A DNA stretch of 64,000 nucleotides. Source: a virus. The stretch is taken from the IMG/VR virus record IMGVR_UViG_3300035698_004130, positions 38,678 through 102,677 of that record. The stretch is one strand, 5' to 3'. Within the stretch, counting starts at the first letter, position 1. Each line of letters opens with the position of its first letter. Of this stretch, positions 32,328 to 43,017 are shown one piece after another. The notes under the pieces are model-generated. The model was not told the origin of the DNA, made no database searches, and saw nothing but the letters and a program-made list of their open reading frames with translations. The position numbers were made by a program, and so were the translations under genes.

Positions 32328-35300
32328 TAATTATCCTTTTCTAGATCGAAGGTATTTACTGATCTCACACCCTTACCATGCGTTTTAAGCGAACTATCAG
32401 TAGAGTCTCCACCATGCGCTCCTCGGTAGGGATAATAAATCGAAACAACCTTTGCTAATCCAGACTTACCCACTGAGTTATGTTTCGCGTTTGCGAAGCT
32501 GTTAGCAGCAGAATCATCCAGAACAGCCTTAATAGTTCCCGGACTAAACACCATAGATGATGCGTAGTAAAATCCAGAAGCTTCAAGAACTCCGTTGTTA
32601 TTCTTTATTAGAGACATGTGATTAGCACTAACATCTCCTGGTGCAATACAATTTGCAGAGAAGTTATATCCTTGGGAAAATACTTGTGGAATAAGTCCAC
32701 TAAGAGAGCTTTCATTATTTAATAGCCAGTTAGCTGCTGGGTCAGTTGAGAAGAACAACCTGAATGGGCCTAAGTTGCCAGCAGACGATCTGCTATATGC
32801 GTGATTGTTCGACTCTCCATAATAGTCCAAGATACTGACAGTTCTTGTATCATGAGTTCCCGAAGGTGCTCCTGATGCTGCTCCATACACTCCTGAAGGG
32901 CCAACGTATCCAGCGTCAACTGGGTGTAAGCTGCTTACGGTGATGTATTTAGCATTCAACATTGAGTTGTCTGCGATGTTCCAGATAAATAATCTATTAC
33001 AGTTATCTCCTTCAGAAACTCCATCAACAGCGTCATAAACAAGTCCAGAGGCATTCCAAAAGCCACATGGAAAGTGGACATTGTTTACTTCAACATTGCT
33101 TTGGTTAACTGCTCTTACACACATTCCCCCAAGGGTTACGGAACTGAAGTCTAAGCTGTTTACTGTATCTCCAATGGCGTCTTCCAGGTAGTAATGCTTG
33201 CCTTGTCCATTAACTGAGAATGCATCTGCACCCCCATAGGCTAGCGAAATATTTGCAGTAGCTGGCGAAGCCTCATAGTAAAGGGAATCATTAGGGTTAG
33301 GGTAAAACTGGACGGACCCGGCACTCGTGTAGAGAGGATAGTTTAGATCTGCTGAAGTTACATAATCAAGACCACTTGCAATTTGAAGTGCTCCATATGT
33401 CCCGTCACCCCAGAATTGAGCGTAGTCTCCTAAATCTTCCAACGTCAACTGGGATCCATGATCCACAACAATACAAGCTCTAGTAGAGTGAAGCTCCACC
33501 ATGGTGTGGTTTGCAGGATTAGTTAAGTCGTAGGAGCTTACTTGTAAACTACCATTGTAATCTCTCTGGGGAGTAATATCAATCTTTGAGTTATTGTCTG
33601 CGAGAATATTAATAGCATATCTACCAATGACCGTTGGGCCATGTATCCTGATAGTTGATCCTTCATCGGCAAACAATGCAACCTTCTTCTCTTGGAGTTC
33701 AAAGGTTGATGGCCCTGCAATCCTAGTTGCATACTTAGATGATCCTCTAAGAATAACTTCCGATCCTCCCTTTGCAGAAATAGCAGCACCATAAATCGCA
33801 GCGTCATCTAATAAGTAGGAGTCTGGATTGAAGATGATAGGGTGAACAGCGTCCAGGTTGGAACCTTGCTCTAGGATAATAGAGGGTAGAACACACTTCT
33901 GGCCTGTAGTATTCTGCTTAATTCCAAATGATCCAGAAGCTAGGAACTGATCATACATTTCAGGCATACCACTTGTTACTGTGGGAAGGAATGATGAGTT
34001 GATTAACTTAAGGTGAGTTCCGTTCTCAACAAGGGAAGTTTGATGAACGTGAGCACCATCAAGGGCGGTTGAGTTGTTGACGAATAAGGAGTAGGTATCC
34101 TTGTTGTAAGTTAAGGAAGAATCTTTTAGTCTAATACCTTCCTTCTGCGAATACTGAGCCTTAACACAATCTAACGCTAACTTAGAGTTTACAGCATCGA
34201 TACCTCTAAAGTTTCCGTAGTTAAATAGTCTACCACTGTGTTCAAGGACGGAGTTTTCTAGTTGGATTCCCGCATGTTTATTTAACTCTGTAATGAGTTG
34301 ATGAGCATCGAAGTATGCGACAGTTGCTGAACCATCTAGCTCAGTCTTTCCTCCAGTAATTCTTGAGTTAACCGCCTTAATACCAATATCATTCCTTGAG
34401 ATACAGAATAGGCTTCCCATACCAGGAATTGGAATATTCTGCGTTCCATCGTAGAAGATTCCTGGAATTCCGCTAAAGAAATTGCCGTATTGAATACCCG
34501 AGGTAGAGTGGTATAAGCCTAACTGCCTATCATCGTCAGTATGGAAATTGATTTCCGAATTAACTGCAAGGATACCGGCCCCATAGCTATCTTGGGGATT
34601 CTCATTCTTAAGCTTTGTAGTCCAAGCCTCACCAATACGAGTTCCAGTGGAATCGAATGGGTAGTTACGATATGCAACGAACGTCTTTGATATTAAAACC
34701 TTAGAGTTGAATGCTCTCAGCCCAGACTTGTGGCATCTGGATACGGAGCAATTCTCAAGGAATACATTAGAGTTTTCAATATTGATACCATGGTCCACAG
34801 TCCCACTCCAGGCTCCACCATCTACGGTGAAATTTCTGATGTATACTGGCCCATGGCAGTTCGTAATATTGATGCTTGCAAGTTTATTGACATACCCAAT
34901 TGACACAGTAAGATGGATTGCATCCCCTGGCGTTTCCCATACAATTTCTGCATCAGTAATCTCATTAATACAGGAAGCATCATACGTATCAATTAAATCT
35001 TCTGTTTGGGGATTGGACTCATAGTTTGTAAATGCAACTAGACCACTACTATTAAAAGCAGTAACCCAAGGAGTTGTGGGATTATTATCAGCTAAAGCTG
35101 CTCCAAGTCTATTATTGTTTCCCTCAATGATCTTCCTTGTGAATACAGTAAGATTTCCGGCAAGTCTGGTGTCCACAGTAGTTGGGGAACTCAGCATAAG
35201 CTGTAAGCCCCCAAGAGAGAATGAATGTGCTCCGTTTATTCCGGTGAGTAATGAGGGCATCACCATGTTATTAAACTTAGCTGAAGCTACTCCTAGGTGA

Positions 35301-35806
35301 TCCGAATGCGTTCCTAGAGAGATAGCAGATGCAATTGAGTAATCGCTATTAGCATCTGCGATTTCCCTATTCCAAATCTCAGAGTTTGATCCACCAGTTC
35401 CAATAGCGAATCCACGGTTTACAATCTCAAGACTACCCTTTGGCCCAAAGATCTTGTTGGAAAGGTTGAGTTCTCCAAGATTTCCAAAGTTCATTACCTC
35501 AACTAGGAGTGGGTAGTTAATCACTTCTGGAACAGCTTCTAAGCAGGAGCTTAGGGAAGTGTAGAAGTTACCACAAGTAGAAGGTGCAGTGGAAGAGACA
35601 ATAAAGCTCATCCCCGTGATAGCAGACGTAGCGTATCCAGCTCTTGCCCATAGTGCTGTTGTTCGCTCTTCTAGGTCAAGAACAGGAAGATTATCCTGCT
35701 CCCACTGGTAGAAGGAGCTTGGGTCAAACTTGGTTACAGGGTCCGTCCAGCACGAGTAGTGATCGTTGGCTCCTCCTGATACGTATATGTCGCTTGTGTT
35801 TAGCAT
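32327..35806 (-). CDS. large beta-helix tail protein (candidate adhesin or depolymerase)
   Basis: A 1159-residue protein. The region around residues 300-800 has repeated short strands with Asn/Ser turns (VDHGINIENSNVFLENC, ALDGAHVHQTSL and similar), the look of a right-handed parallel beta-helix of the pectate-lyase type. Such proteins are phage tail fibres or spikes that bind or cut surface polysaccharide. No catalytic residues can be named. The ATG overlaps the stop of the 31-residue gene upstream (TAATG). Confidence 0.8.
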   Translation of the reverse strand: MLNTSDIYVSGGANDHYSCWTDPVTKFDPSSFYQWEQDNLPVLDLEERTTALWARAGYATSAITGMSFIVSSTAPSTCGNFYTSLSSCLEAVPEVINYPLLVEVMNFGNLGELNLSNKIFGPKGSLEIVNRGFAIGTGGSNSEIWNREIADANSDYSIASAISLGTHSDHLGVASAKFNNMVMPSLLTGINGAHSFSLGGLQLMLSSPTTVDTRLAGNLTVFTRKIIEGNNNRLGAALADNNPTTPWVTAFNSSGLVAFTNYESNPQTEDLIDTYDASCINEITDAEIVWETPGDAIHLTVSIGYVNKLASINITNCHGPVYIRNFTVDGGAWSGTVDHGINIENSNVFLENCSVSRCHKSGLRAFNSKVLISKTFVAYRNYPFDSTGTRIGEAWTTKLKNENPQDSYGAGILAVNSEINFHTDDDRQLGLYHSTSGIQYGNFFSGIPGIFYDGTQNIPIPGMGSLFCISRNDIGIKAVNSRITGGKTELDGSATVAYFDAHQLITELNKHAGIQLENSVLEHSGRLFNYGNFRGIDAVNSKLALDCVKAQYSQKEGIRLKDSSLTYNKDTYSLFVNNSTALDGAHVHQTSLVENGTHLKLINSSFLPTVTSGMPEMYDQFLASGSFGIKQNTTGQKCVLPSIILEQGSNLDAVHPIIFNPDSYLLDDAAIYGAAISAKGGSEVILRGSSKYATRIAGPSTFELQEKKVALFADEGSTIRIHGPTVIGRYAINILADNNSKIDITPQRDYNGSLQVSSYDLTNPANHTMVELHSTRACIVVDHGSQLTLEDLGDYAQFWGDGTYGALQIASGLDYVTSADLNYPLYTSAGSVQFYPNPNDSLYYEASPATANISLAYGGADAFSVNGQGKHYYLEDAIGDTVNSLDFSSVTLGGMCVRAVNQSNVEVNNVHFPCGFWNASGLVYDAVDGVSEGDNCNRLFIWNIADNSMLNAKYITVSSLHPVDAGYVGPSGVYGAASGAPSGTHDTRTVSILDYYGESNNHAYSRSSAGNLGPFRLFFSTDPAANWLLNNESSLSGLIPQVFSQGYNFSANCIAPGDVSANHMSLIKNNNGVLEASGFYYASSMVFSPGTIKAVLDDSAANSFANAKHNSVGKSGLAKVVSIYYPYRGAHGGDSTDSSLKTHGKGVRSVNTFDLEKDN

Positions 35807-35901
35807 TAGTAATTAGATCCCTTTCTTAAATTATCTTCAGCCCATAAAGGCTGAAAGTTAGTATAGTGGCAAGCTTTCTTTCTCTTATCAGGATCTCTCA
35901 T
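35806..35901 (-). CDS. 31-residue protein resembling an HNH-nuclease C-terminus
   Basis: A short frame, MRDPDKRKKACHYTN... to ...KGSNY, fills the 97-base gap between two structural genes. It starts four bases after the upstream stop and ends as TAATG on the next start. Its core HYTNFQPLWAEDNLRKG resembles the last part of HNH nucleases (YTNLQPLwaxDNlxKG), but the catalytic part is absent. It could be a retained fragment or a small conserved protein. Confidence 0.55.
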   Translation of the reverse strand: MRDPDKRKKACHYTNFQPLWAEDNLRKGSNY

Positions 35902-35905
35902 AGCT

Positions 35906-36523
35906 CTAACCAAAAGTTATAGTCCATCTAAAGACTAATCCAAAATCTGAAGTCTTTACGATGTTACTAAAGTATTTATACGCTCCAAGGACAGAAGCCT
36001 CTGGAGTCGCATCTCTTGGGTTTGTAAGAAACAATCCAATTTCATTTAATGGCGCATCGTTGCCATCTCTAGCTATGCTGTTAGCTGTATCCTCATCTAG
36101 GAAGATAGTATATCTAACACTTGTGTCGTCAATCTTGGTGACCTTACTAAAAGGGATCTTACCATAGATTGGGGTTGGAGTTGTTATAACGGTTCCATTC
36201 TTATACTGGTTGGCCGAGAAGGAGTAAAGGTTACTGTCCCCAGCCCCAGTATATTCTGCGATGGAACTTAATGCCCCTGAAAGGGAGTTGGTTGCGCTCA
36301 CCTGAACAGAAGAGTTCCCACTGACACCAAGCTGGAATCTGTCAATCTGGTAGTCGGTGATTGATGTGGATCCGTTCCGGCTATACATGTAGGCTAGACC
36401 CCATCCAAACCCGGAAACAATCACATTCTTATCATCAAAGATAAGCTCTTCCACTCCATTGGCGATTTTATGGATCGTTAGATGCCCATTGATTTCCAAT
36501 TTATCTGTAAATGATTGTTGCAT
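35906..36523 (-). CDS. tail structural protein
   Basis: A 205-residue beta-rich protein: N-terminal KLEINGHLTIHKI and NVIVSGFGWGLAYM, C-terminal KYFSNIVKTSDFGLVFRWTITFG. This N-terminal 'free end' phrase and terminal W-T-I-x-F strand are common in small baseplate or fibre-connector proteins of myoviruses. The downstream neighbour gene product also ends in a similar strand (SLVFRFT), suggesting a shared fold. Role unknown. Confidence 0.72.
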   Translation of the reverse strand: MQQSFTDKLEINGHLTIHKIANGVEELIFDDKNVIVSGFGWGLAYMYSRNGSTSITDYQIDRFQLGVSGNSSVQVSATNSLSGALSSIAEYTGAGDSNLYSFSANQYKNGTVITTPTPIYGKIPFSKVTKIDDTSVRYTIFLDEDTANSIARDGNDAPLNEIGLFLTNPRDATPEASVLGAYKYFSNIVKTSDFGLVFRWTITFG

Positions 36524-36524
36524 G

Positions 36525-37550
36525 TTAAGTAAATCTAAAGACTAGTGATATTGTCGGCCCCTGATTAGTGAAGAATCCTACTCCATAAACCTTTTCAGTA
36601 TTAGTATTTAGTAGGTGCTCAAAGCCTGAGTTGTCCCCTGCAACCCCAAGTCCAGGGTTAATAGCCGTAAGATCCAGGTCATCATGGTTTAAAAAACTAT
36701 CCCATGAAGTGATCTTTGCTACCATCTTGTATTGCCTGTTAGTATTTAGAGCGTCCCACGTATATGGAGGGGTTAATCCAGACGCTAACATAGCTTTAAT
36801 ATCTAGGCAGTAAACTCCTACCTGTGTTACTCCCCCAAACGCAGCTAATGCAGCAGCATCCCCAAGTTTGGGCACAATAGCTACCTTAAATCCTCCACTT
36901 GAAGGTTGGTAGGTGGGAGAAAATGACTGCACTGCCCCACCCCTTGTATCCCCTTTAACATCAGTTGAATTAATTACATCACTCATTTTCAAGTAGCCAT
37001 CTCTATCCATGATCCCAAACTCATTGAATACTCCACTTAAGGTTCCAGAGAATTGAAATACTCCATCTCCGTCATAGAAGTTATAGTGGGACGCTGCACC
37101 AGAAGGTGGGTAGGGGCTAACCACATTCCATACAGAACTTAGAGAAGACACGATGGTAATATTAGAGTAGTGACCTAAATTGGGTAATCCTACTGTAGAC
37201 GCATTAGTGGTTGTATCTCCATCCTCTAATCGGGTATCATAGGGGGAAGGAGCTTGGGGGACGGAACTATACGATGGGAATTGAGCCCAAGTTGCCGAGG
37301 CATGGTATGATGAGGGGGAGTTCGTGTTATAGGCGTTAAACAGAATTCTCTCTTGGTTGTAGGTTGAGCCTTCTGTGGAGCTAATAGTATGAGCGTGATA
37401 ATTGAATCCGTCAGCGTCCTTTCCTAAGGTAAAACTATAAAAAGTAAAGTTCGATGTATCCAAGATTGCACTAGCAGATGGAATATCTGCGATTGCTGGA
37501 TTGACTGTAAGGAAGTCGGCTATAACTTCTCCAAAACCTTTAGTGAACAT
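36525..37550 (-). CDS. tail structural protein
   Basis: A 341-residue protein starting MFTKGFGEVIADFLTVNP, with Ser/Thr/Tyr/Gly-rich beta regions and the C-terminal strand GPTISLVFRFT, like the product of the next gene. It begins by sharing a base with the gp7-like stop. Probably a baseplate-associated or fibre-connector protein; family not recognised. Confidence 0.7.
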   Translation of the reverse strand: MFTKGFGEVIADFLTVNPAIADIPSASAILDTSNFTFYSFTLGKDADGFNYHAHTISSTEGSTYNQERILFNAYNTNSPSSYHASATWAQFPSYSSVPQAPSPYDTRLEDGDTTTNASTVGLPNLGHYSNITIVSSLSSVWNVVSPYPPSGAASHYNFYDGDGVFQFSGTLSGVFNEFGIMDRDGYLKMSDVINSTDVKGDTRGGAVQSFSPTYQPSSGGFKVAIVPKLGDAAALAAFGGVTQVGVYCLDIKAMLASGLTPPYTWDALNTNRQYKMVAKITSWDSFLNHDDLDLTAINPGLGVAGDNSGFEHLLNTNTEKVYGVGFFTNQGPTISLVFRFT

Positions 37551-40500
37551 TAGACTAATACCTCAACTTCATCAAGGGCGGCTGGGTAGCCAACGGATGC
37601 GAATGCTATTTGAACTCTACTATATGATTCTATAAATTGTCTGTAGTCTGCTCTTGAGCCATTAGTATCAGCGATTAGGTAGGGATGATCTGAATCATTT
37701 GCAACTCTCGATGCTTGCCCTCTAAGGGCTCCTGCTCCTCCAACGATTTTATTCCAGAACTTGAATATTCCTTGAACTTGGGATTTTGAAGTTGGAACAC
37801 GTATAGGGTAACAATCGTCAACTGCAATAACCTCTGAGCGTTGCTTGAGGGTTAAGTCCTGCATTTTGATTGAATCAAGAAGCATAAACTGTTTTGGTTT
37901 AGCTGAGTTCGGAATCATGAACAATTCTACAACATAGCTTTGATCCTTCCTGTGTAGTTGCCCAAAGGCTTTAAGATATTCGTTGTTTAAGATTTGTTGT
38001 CTATTATCTGTAGTGAAAGTAAACTTTAGATTTTGGAAGTCAGCTTCCTTGATTCCCACAATTGGGGAAGAGGATAGAACAGTATTGTTAGCAAGGTAAA
38101 TACATTCAAATGTAGTTGCTTCCTCCTCAAGCTCTTCTTGGGTCTTCTCTCTTAGTGGAAGGTGGAATAGAGTTGAGTAGCTTACTACTTCATCCTGCTT
38201 TATAATTGCAGGGTGTTGGACCCAAAATCCATCTTGGTTGAGACTCCACATCCTACCCAGTTCAGGCTTAGTGTGAACCCAGACTCCAATGGTTCTATCC
38301 CCAAACTTCTGGCCCTTGAGTTCTGTAACTAGTAACTTAGCATCAACCTCAAACTTATGTTCGGGCAGTAGGAAGTTCTCAGTGATTGGGTAAGAAGCAG
38401 GGGAAGAGTGCTTCTTCATGTCCATTCTAATTCTACCAAACCCATCTAGTGATCTATTCTGGATGAAGGTTCGATTATACATGTAGTCGTCATCGGTTGA
38501 GGACTTTCCTACAGGATCAATCTTAAACACTTGGAATCCATTATCCTCCGAGATACCGGAAGTTTGGATAAGCTCAACAGCATCAATAATACCTGAGTTA
38601 ACATACTCAAAGGTGTCAACATACATGTCATCGCTACTACTAGCAATATACACTCCGGCACTACTAGCTTGGAATCCATTTTTATTATTTAGATTATCCA
38701 AGGCAGATAGAGATGCAGTTACAAACCCTGCCGCACCTAGAGTATCAAACTCACTGTTATACAGGAGAGGCCCAAAGGTGTGAGAGTAAATGTTAGCACC
38801 ATCCTGGTAGTGCATATGATCGGATAATTGATGCCTAGCAAAATGGGTTGTGTAGTCCTTGTAGAAGAGATGGAATTCCTTCCCAAACCCAAAGTTATAG
38901 AAATCGTTGACGCTTTCCGGGAACCATCCGTCAGACTCTGTAGCAGAGTTTGCGTATGCTTGATACACATTTCTAACCTCTAGGGCTTCAGTTGTTGCTG
39001 ATCCATAAGCAGCAGAAGCTTCCCAATACTTTATGTCTTCCTTTAGAGAGTGAATGATAGCATAGAATTCTGGTAGCTGGCATCTATCATTGTGCCAATC
39101 AACAAGACCTAAACCTGTGTGCCCTCTTCCTATAAGAGCATCGCTAACTGTGTAGCCGTAGAAGGTTGAGCTAGAGTTGATACCCTGGCACACTGAGTAT
39201 ACCGCAGGTAAGTTAACATGGTCTGGAATGCTTTCAAAGCTTAGTGAGCTAGGAATGAATCCCAAAGGAATCCCACTCAAGCCTGAAAGCATGTAGTGGG
39301 ATGTAGGCATGTTAAACCCTGTCCTATCGTAATAGCCATTCTTGGGAGCTAGCTTCTCATAGGATCTTCTTCTTAGGGAATATCTACTTAGGTTTGAAGC
39401 ATTATTTGAGGCGTTGGTGTATAGAGGATCCATACGGCTAACCAAGTCCTTACGGGAGAAGGATCCTGCTGCCCCACCTAAACCTCTTTTGAATGAGGAA
39501 ATACTAATTCCAGAAGTGATCCAGTTCCTACAGTAAGATCCACCGTCAGCTTCGTCAACTGATGGCATAACCATGGGCATGGCCGAAGATTGGAAATTAA
39601 TGTAGTCTACTGTTGATAGGGTTAGACTAACTAAGGGAATTGAGTGAGCCGGAACAAAGGAATTTAATACCTTGGAAGCCAGCACGACTGCATCCCCAGA
39701 ATCAATATCGTCTGAGTTCTTCTTGGTGAAATCAAACTCGGAAGCATCAAATACTAACTTGAAGTGAGACGACTTACCCGACCATAGGGAAGCATACTCA
39801 AAGTTCTTGTTATTAAGGTTTAGGATAAGGTTGTTTAGGTTTGGTGGACTGTTATACCCAGAAGTGAATAGCAACCAACTTGAAGTTCGGGGTTCTTCAT
39901 CAACCTCCAAAGCATTGGTTGTTACGAAATCTTTAAACTGAAAAGCAAACAATTGGTTGACTCCAAAACATACAAGTCTATCTGTGATGAAATCAAGCAT
40001 CTCCTTCGTCATTTCAACATTGACGTAGTATGGATATTCTTCGAAGGGAGGGATAGGATAAACCTTTCCTCTGTAGCGGAAACCGTCTTCTTGGTTAGGG
40101 ATATTGAATGCTTCCGGGAACTTCAGGAAAGTCTCGTAAAGGATTCTATCCGTAGCGTGCTTAACATTATCATCCATGCTGGATGCAGAGTAGCCAACCA
40201 CATTCATATATGCTGCAATATCTGGATACCAGTTCTGGAAGGATTCAAAGTAGACTGATTCTGTAGCTAGTGAGTAGTGAATCAGGAATGGAATGTAGGA
40301 TTCCCATAACTCTGTGATACGAGACTCAATACTGAAGATATCCTTGGGGAACACAGTATTAAGTGCGAATTGAACAGACTGCTTAGTTCCAACCTTCTTG
40401 TAAACTTCTACAGCATTCTTAAGTTGTAATCTCCATCTTTCTGGGTTAGATCCAAACAGATCCCATCCGATCAGATCCGCTAGAAGAGGTAGGAACTCGT

Positions 40501-41425
40501 CTGGGCAGTCATCGATATCATACACTGTCTCTAGGAGATCAGTGTCACTACTCATATCAAATGCAGCGAACGAGATAGCTCTTAGTAGTCTGGAGAAGGG
40601 TCCAGCCGGGATCTTGTCCGTAGTTTGTAGGTCAGCGGTGATAAAGGTATCAAACTTGTCTCTAACAGTGAAGTCCGAACGATCTGCGTATAATGGAGAG
40701 TAGATAACATCCATCCAAGTTTGGAGATTATCTAATTGCTGCGTTCCACTTGTGAACTCCCCCCCAGCACTTGCAAAGGTAGCAGAGGGGTAGTAGGCAA
40801 GGTCATTACGCCAGATGAATTCTGACAAACCTTTCATGCAGTCGTTAAGGGCAATTGGCTCTCCTGCATATGTTTTCTCTACCAGTATGTTCTTTACAAA
40901 AGATGAGGGATCGTAGGTAGCTGCTGATGTGTTCAGGAAATACAACCATGAAAGATTCTCAATCAGGTAGTTGTGAGTAGCTGAAGGAGCATCTGTAAGG
41001 TGGAATGATGAGGTTGGAGCGTTTATTGCTATTGAGGGCAGTAGCTCGTCTTCAAGGTAATCTGCGAAGGATCCGCTAGTTTTGAAGTCTGAGAATGACT
41101 TTCCAACTCTATTCAGAATCTTGGTTTCAAATCTCTCTGTGGTAAGGAAAGATAGATTATTCTGCTTAACGAAGTATGGGGCGATTCCTTCAAGGGTATC
41201 CATACTGCTGTAGGATGTATACTCAACTGCACTAATGAATAGCACAGAGGATACACTACTAGCAAAATCAATATGTTCATTAATTAGAACATCTACTAGG
41301 TCATCTTCTTTTCCAAAAGTTGCTAAATCTTCTTCCTTGTAGAGGTTAGGGACAATATAGTCCAGAGCCTCAAAGTAATTAGGTTTGAAGTAAGTTTGGC
41401 TGTTTAAGTAAGTCTTTCCTGACAT
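37550..41425 (-). CDS. baseplate wedge protein with P2 gpI-type domain (T4 gp7-like role)
   Basis: A 1291-residue wedge protein. Residues 307-360 (DDCPDEFLPLLADLIGWDLF, then LKNAVEVYKKVGTKQSVQFAL) match the phage tail protein I family; T4 gp7 is the equivalent in the (gp6)2-gp7 wedge core. The large remainder is beta-rich and probably forms peripheral arms. Gene order gp25, gp6, this gene is that of contractile tails (W, J, I in P2). T4 gp7 has 1032 residues, so this is somewhat longer. Confidence 0.82.
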   Translation of the reverse strand: MSGKTYLNSQTYFKPNYFEALDYIVPNLYKEEDLATFGKEDDLVDVLINEHIDFASSVSSVLFISAVEYTSYSSMDTLEGIAPYFVKQNNLSFLTTERFETKILNRVGKSFSDFKTSGSFADYLEDELLPSIAINAPTSSFHLTDAPSATHNYLIENLSWLYFLNTSAATYDPSSFVKNILVEKTYAGEPIALNDCMKGLSEFIWRNDLAYYPSATFASAGGEFTSGTQQLDNLQTWMDVIYSPLYADRSDFTVRDKFDTFITADLQTTDKIPAGPFSRLLRAISFAAFDMSSDTDLLETVYDIDDCPDEFLPLLADLIGWDLFGSNPERWRLQLKNAVEVYKKVGTKQSVQFALNTVFPKDIFSIESRITELWESYIPFLIHYSLATESVYFESFQNWYPDIAAYMNVVGYSASSMDDNVKHATDRILYETFLKFPEAFNIPNQEDGFRYRGKVYPIPPFEEYPYYVNVEMTKEMLDFITDRLVCFGVNQLFAFQFKDFVTTNALEVDEEPRTSSWLLFTSGYNSPPNLNNLILNLNNKNFEYASLWSGKSSHFKLVFDASEFDFTKKNSDDIDSGDAVVLASKVLNSFVPAHSIPLVSLTLSTVDYINFQSSAMPMVMPSVDEADGGSYCRNWITSGISISSFKRGLGGAAGSFSRKDLVSRMDPLYTNASNNASNLSRYSLRRRSYEKLAPKNGYYDRTGFNMPTSHYMLSGLSGIPLGFIPSSLSFESIPDHVNLPAVYSVCQGINSSSTFYGYTVSDALIGRGHTGLGLVDWHNDRCQLPEFYAIIHSLKEDIKYWEASAAYGSATTEALEVRNVYQAYANSATESDGWFPESVNDFYNFGFGKEFHLFYKDYTTHFARHQLSDHMHYQDGANIYSHTFGPLLYNSEFDTLGAAGFVTASLSALDNLNNKNGFQASSAGVYIASSSDDMYVDTFEYVNSGIIDAVELIQTSGISEDNGFQVFKIDPVGKSSTDDDYMYNRTFIQNRSLDGFGRIRMDMKKHSSPASYPITENFLLPEHKFEVDAKLLVTELKGQKFGDRTIGVWVHTKPELGRMWSLNQDGFWVQHPAIIKQDEVVSYSTLFHLPLREKTQEELEEEATTFECIYLANNTVLSSSPIVGIKEADFQNLKFTFTTDNRQQILNNEYLKAFGQLHRKDQSYVVELFMIPNSAKPKQFMLLDSIKMQDLTLKQRSEVIAVDDCYPIRVPTSKSQVQGIFKFWNKIVGGAGALRGQASRVANDSDHPYLIADTNGSRADYRQFIESYSRVQIAFASVGYPAALDEVEVLV

Positions 41426-43017
41426 TATAGGTATGCGGAGTTGATGGTTAGGTTATTTAGCTGAATAACCTCGTTGTAGGCTACTTTAATAGTCCTATCA
41501 ATATTGTCTACTTCAGCATACCTAATCTCATTAATGTCGAGGAGGAATTTCACTAGATCCTGAGGAATAAATGATTCCCCAAAGTCTGTGTTATCCACAT
41601 TGAAATACTCTAGGATTCTTGCTTTCGTTCGCCCAACAATCTGGGATTCATTATTCTTATACTTGGAATCAATGGTAATCGTTAGGATAACATCCATGGT
41701 TCTGATAAGGCCATCCACTACTACAGGCTCGTCTGTGAGCATCTTTTTCTCCGATAGAGCGACAATTAACTGTCTCTTGTATTCTGGAGTGGCTTTACGG
41801 AGTTGAGTGTTCGATGACTTTTCAAGAACAAAAAGGTCGATAATGTTAGCTGAGGAGTAAGCTCTTCGCACAACTGCATTAGCCTTCCCGGTTGATCCGT
41901 AATTGGAAACAAAGGTATTGATGAATCCCTTGTAATCAACAAGGGTAACAAGTCTGTCCTGTCGTCTGAATGTGATTGGGGCATATCTCTTGGCATGGGC
42001 AACTGATTCAGCATCCGACCCACCAGTTCCAATACTTATGTTTTCTAGGACTCCTATATCGGGGGATACTTCGCTATCAAGCGTTCCCTCAATGGGAGCG
42101 TTCAGGAAGCTTGTAGCAATGTTTCCTCTGGACCCACCACCAACTCTATAGGATACTGTGTAGGTATCACCAACGGCAGGGGATAGTCCAACAGTGGAAT
42201 CTCCGAATAGGATAGATGCAGTAAAGTTATCGTTTGTGGTTACCTGGAACACCTTATCACTCGCTCCTGAAGCGAAGTAGATATTGTCCTCTTCGGAGTA
42301 GACTCCAGTGGTCGCCTCAGATCCCGTGATAAAGATCTGAGCACTCCTTTCGACGTAAGGGAACTGAGATAGGGAAATGCTCTTAATCGTGTCTGGTGAC
42401 TGGAACACGCCAGACTCAACAACTAGTGCTCCCTCTAGTAGAACTGCATCTGTGATGATTACAGTTCCATTAGAAGCACTAGCTCCGAATACAAGGTCAT
42501 TACTGTTTTGATCTAGGTCGATAGTTCCATCAGTTTTCACCTTATACAATGTGAAGGATAGTGATCCTCCATCCTCTGGGGAAGTAATACTTGTGACTCT
42601 GTTTGCGGGGGTAACAGTGAAGGATGATGGGGAAGCGATTGAGGGAGGAGTAATAGTGATCGAGGCATTTGCGGCGGCTGAGATCGGGCCTTTCATCCTT
42701 ACACCAACTAGCTCCAGAAGCTTCTTAACACTGCTTCTACTTCTAGCGGTTTTGAGATAGTTCTCATTTGCTAGGTAGTCGGCCTTGTTAGCCTGGATAT
42801 GCCCTACAGCAGCCATCAACTCAATCAGCATGATACCAAAATCAGACTCAGAGAAGTTGTTGTAATCTAGGGGGTAAGTAGCCTTAACATACTTGATTAA
42901 TGAAGTCCGAATAGACGCAAAGTCGGAAGCAGAAAAATCAATTAATTTCTCCTTGTTGTCTAGATTAGAAGGAAGAAACTTTAAAAAATCAGATTGGACT
43001 GTTCCTGTAAATACCAT
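41425..43017 (-). CDS. 6: baseplate wedge protein, T4 gp6/P2 gpJ-like
   Basis: A 530-residue wedge protein that forms the ring around the hub. Marks: LIELMAAVGHIQANKADYLANENYL at 66-90 (seen in pieces), VKKLLELVGVRMKG, then the middle domain with ETVAHAKRYAP-like DAESVAHAKRYAPITFRRQDRLVTLVDY, and the C-terminal domain RLDIN-type ILEYFNVDNTDFGESF. Equivalent of gpJ in P2. It begins one base from the gp25 stop. Confidence 0.92.
   Translation of the reverse strand: MVFTGTVQSDFLKFLPSNLDNKEKLIDFSASDFASIRTSLIKYVKATYPLDYNNFSESDFGIMLIELMAAVGHIQANKADYLANENYLKTARSRSSVKKLLELVGVRMKGPISAAANASITITPPSIASPSSFTVTPANRVTSITSPEDGGSLSFTLYKVKTDGTIDLDQNSNDLVFGASASNGTVIITDAVLLEGALVVESGVFQSPDTIKSISLSQFPYVERSAQIFITGSEATTGVYSEEDNIYFASGASDKVFQVTTNDNFTASILFGDSTVGLSPAVGDTYTVSYRVGGGSRGNIATSFLNAPIEGTLDSEVSPDIGVLENISIGTGGSDAESVAHAKRYAPITFRRQDRLVTLVDYKGFINTFVSNYGSTGKANAVVRRAYSSANIIDLFVLEKSSNTQLRKATPEYKRQLIVALSEKKMLTDEPVVVDGLIRTMDVILTITIDSKYKNNESQIVGRTKARILEYFNVDNTDFGESFIPQDLVKFLLDINEIRYAEVDNIDRTIKVAYNEVIQLNNLTINSAYL

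Noticed and set aside
35849-35868. Hairpin TTCAGCC/GGCTGAA as a terminator
   Set aside because: It lies inside the 31-residue reading frame (FQPLWAE codons) and has no U tract.
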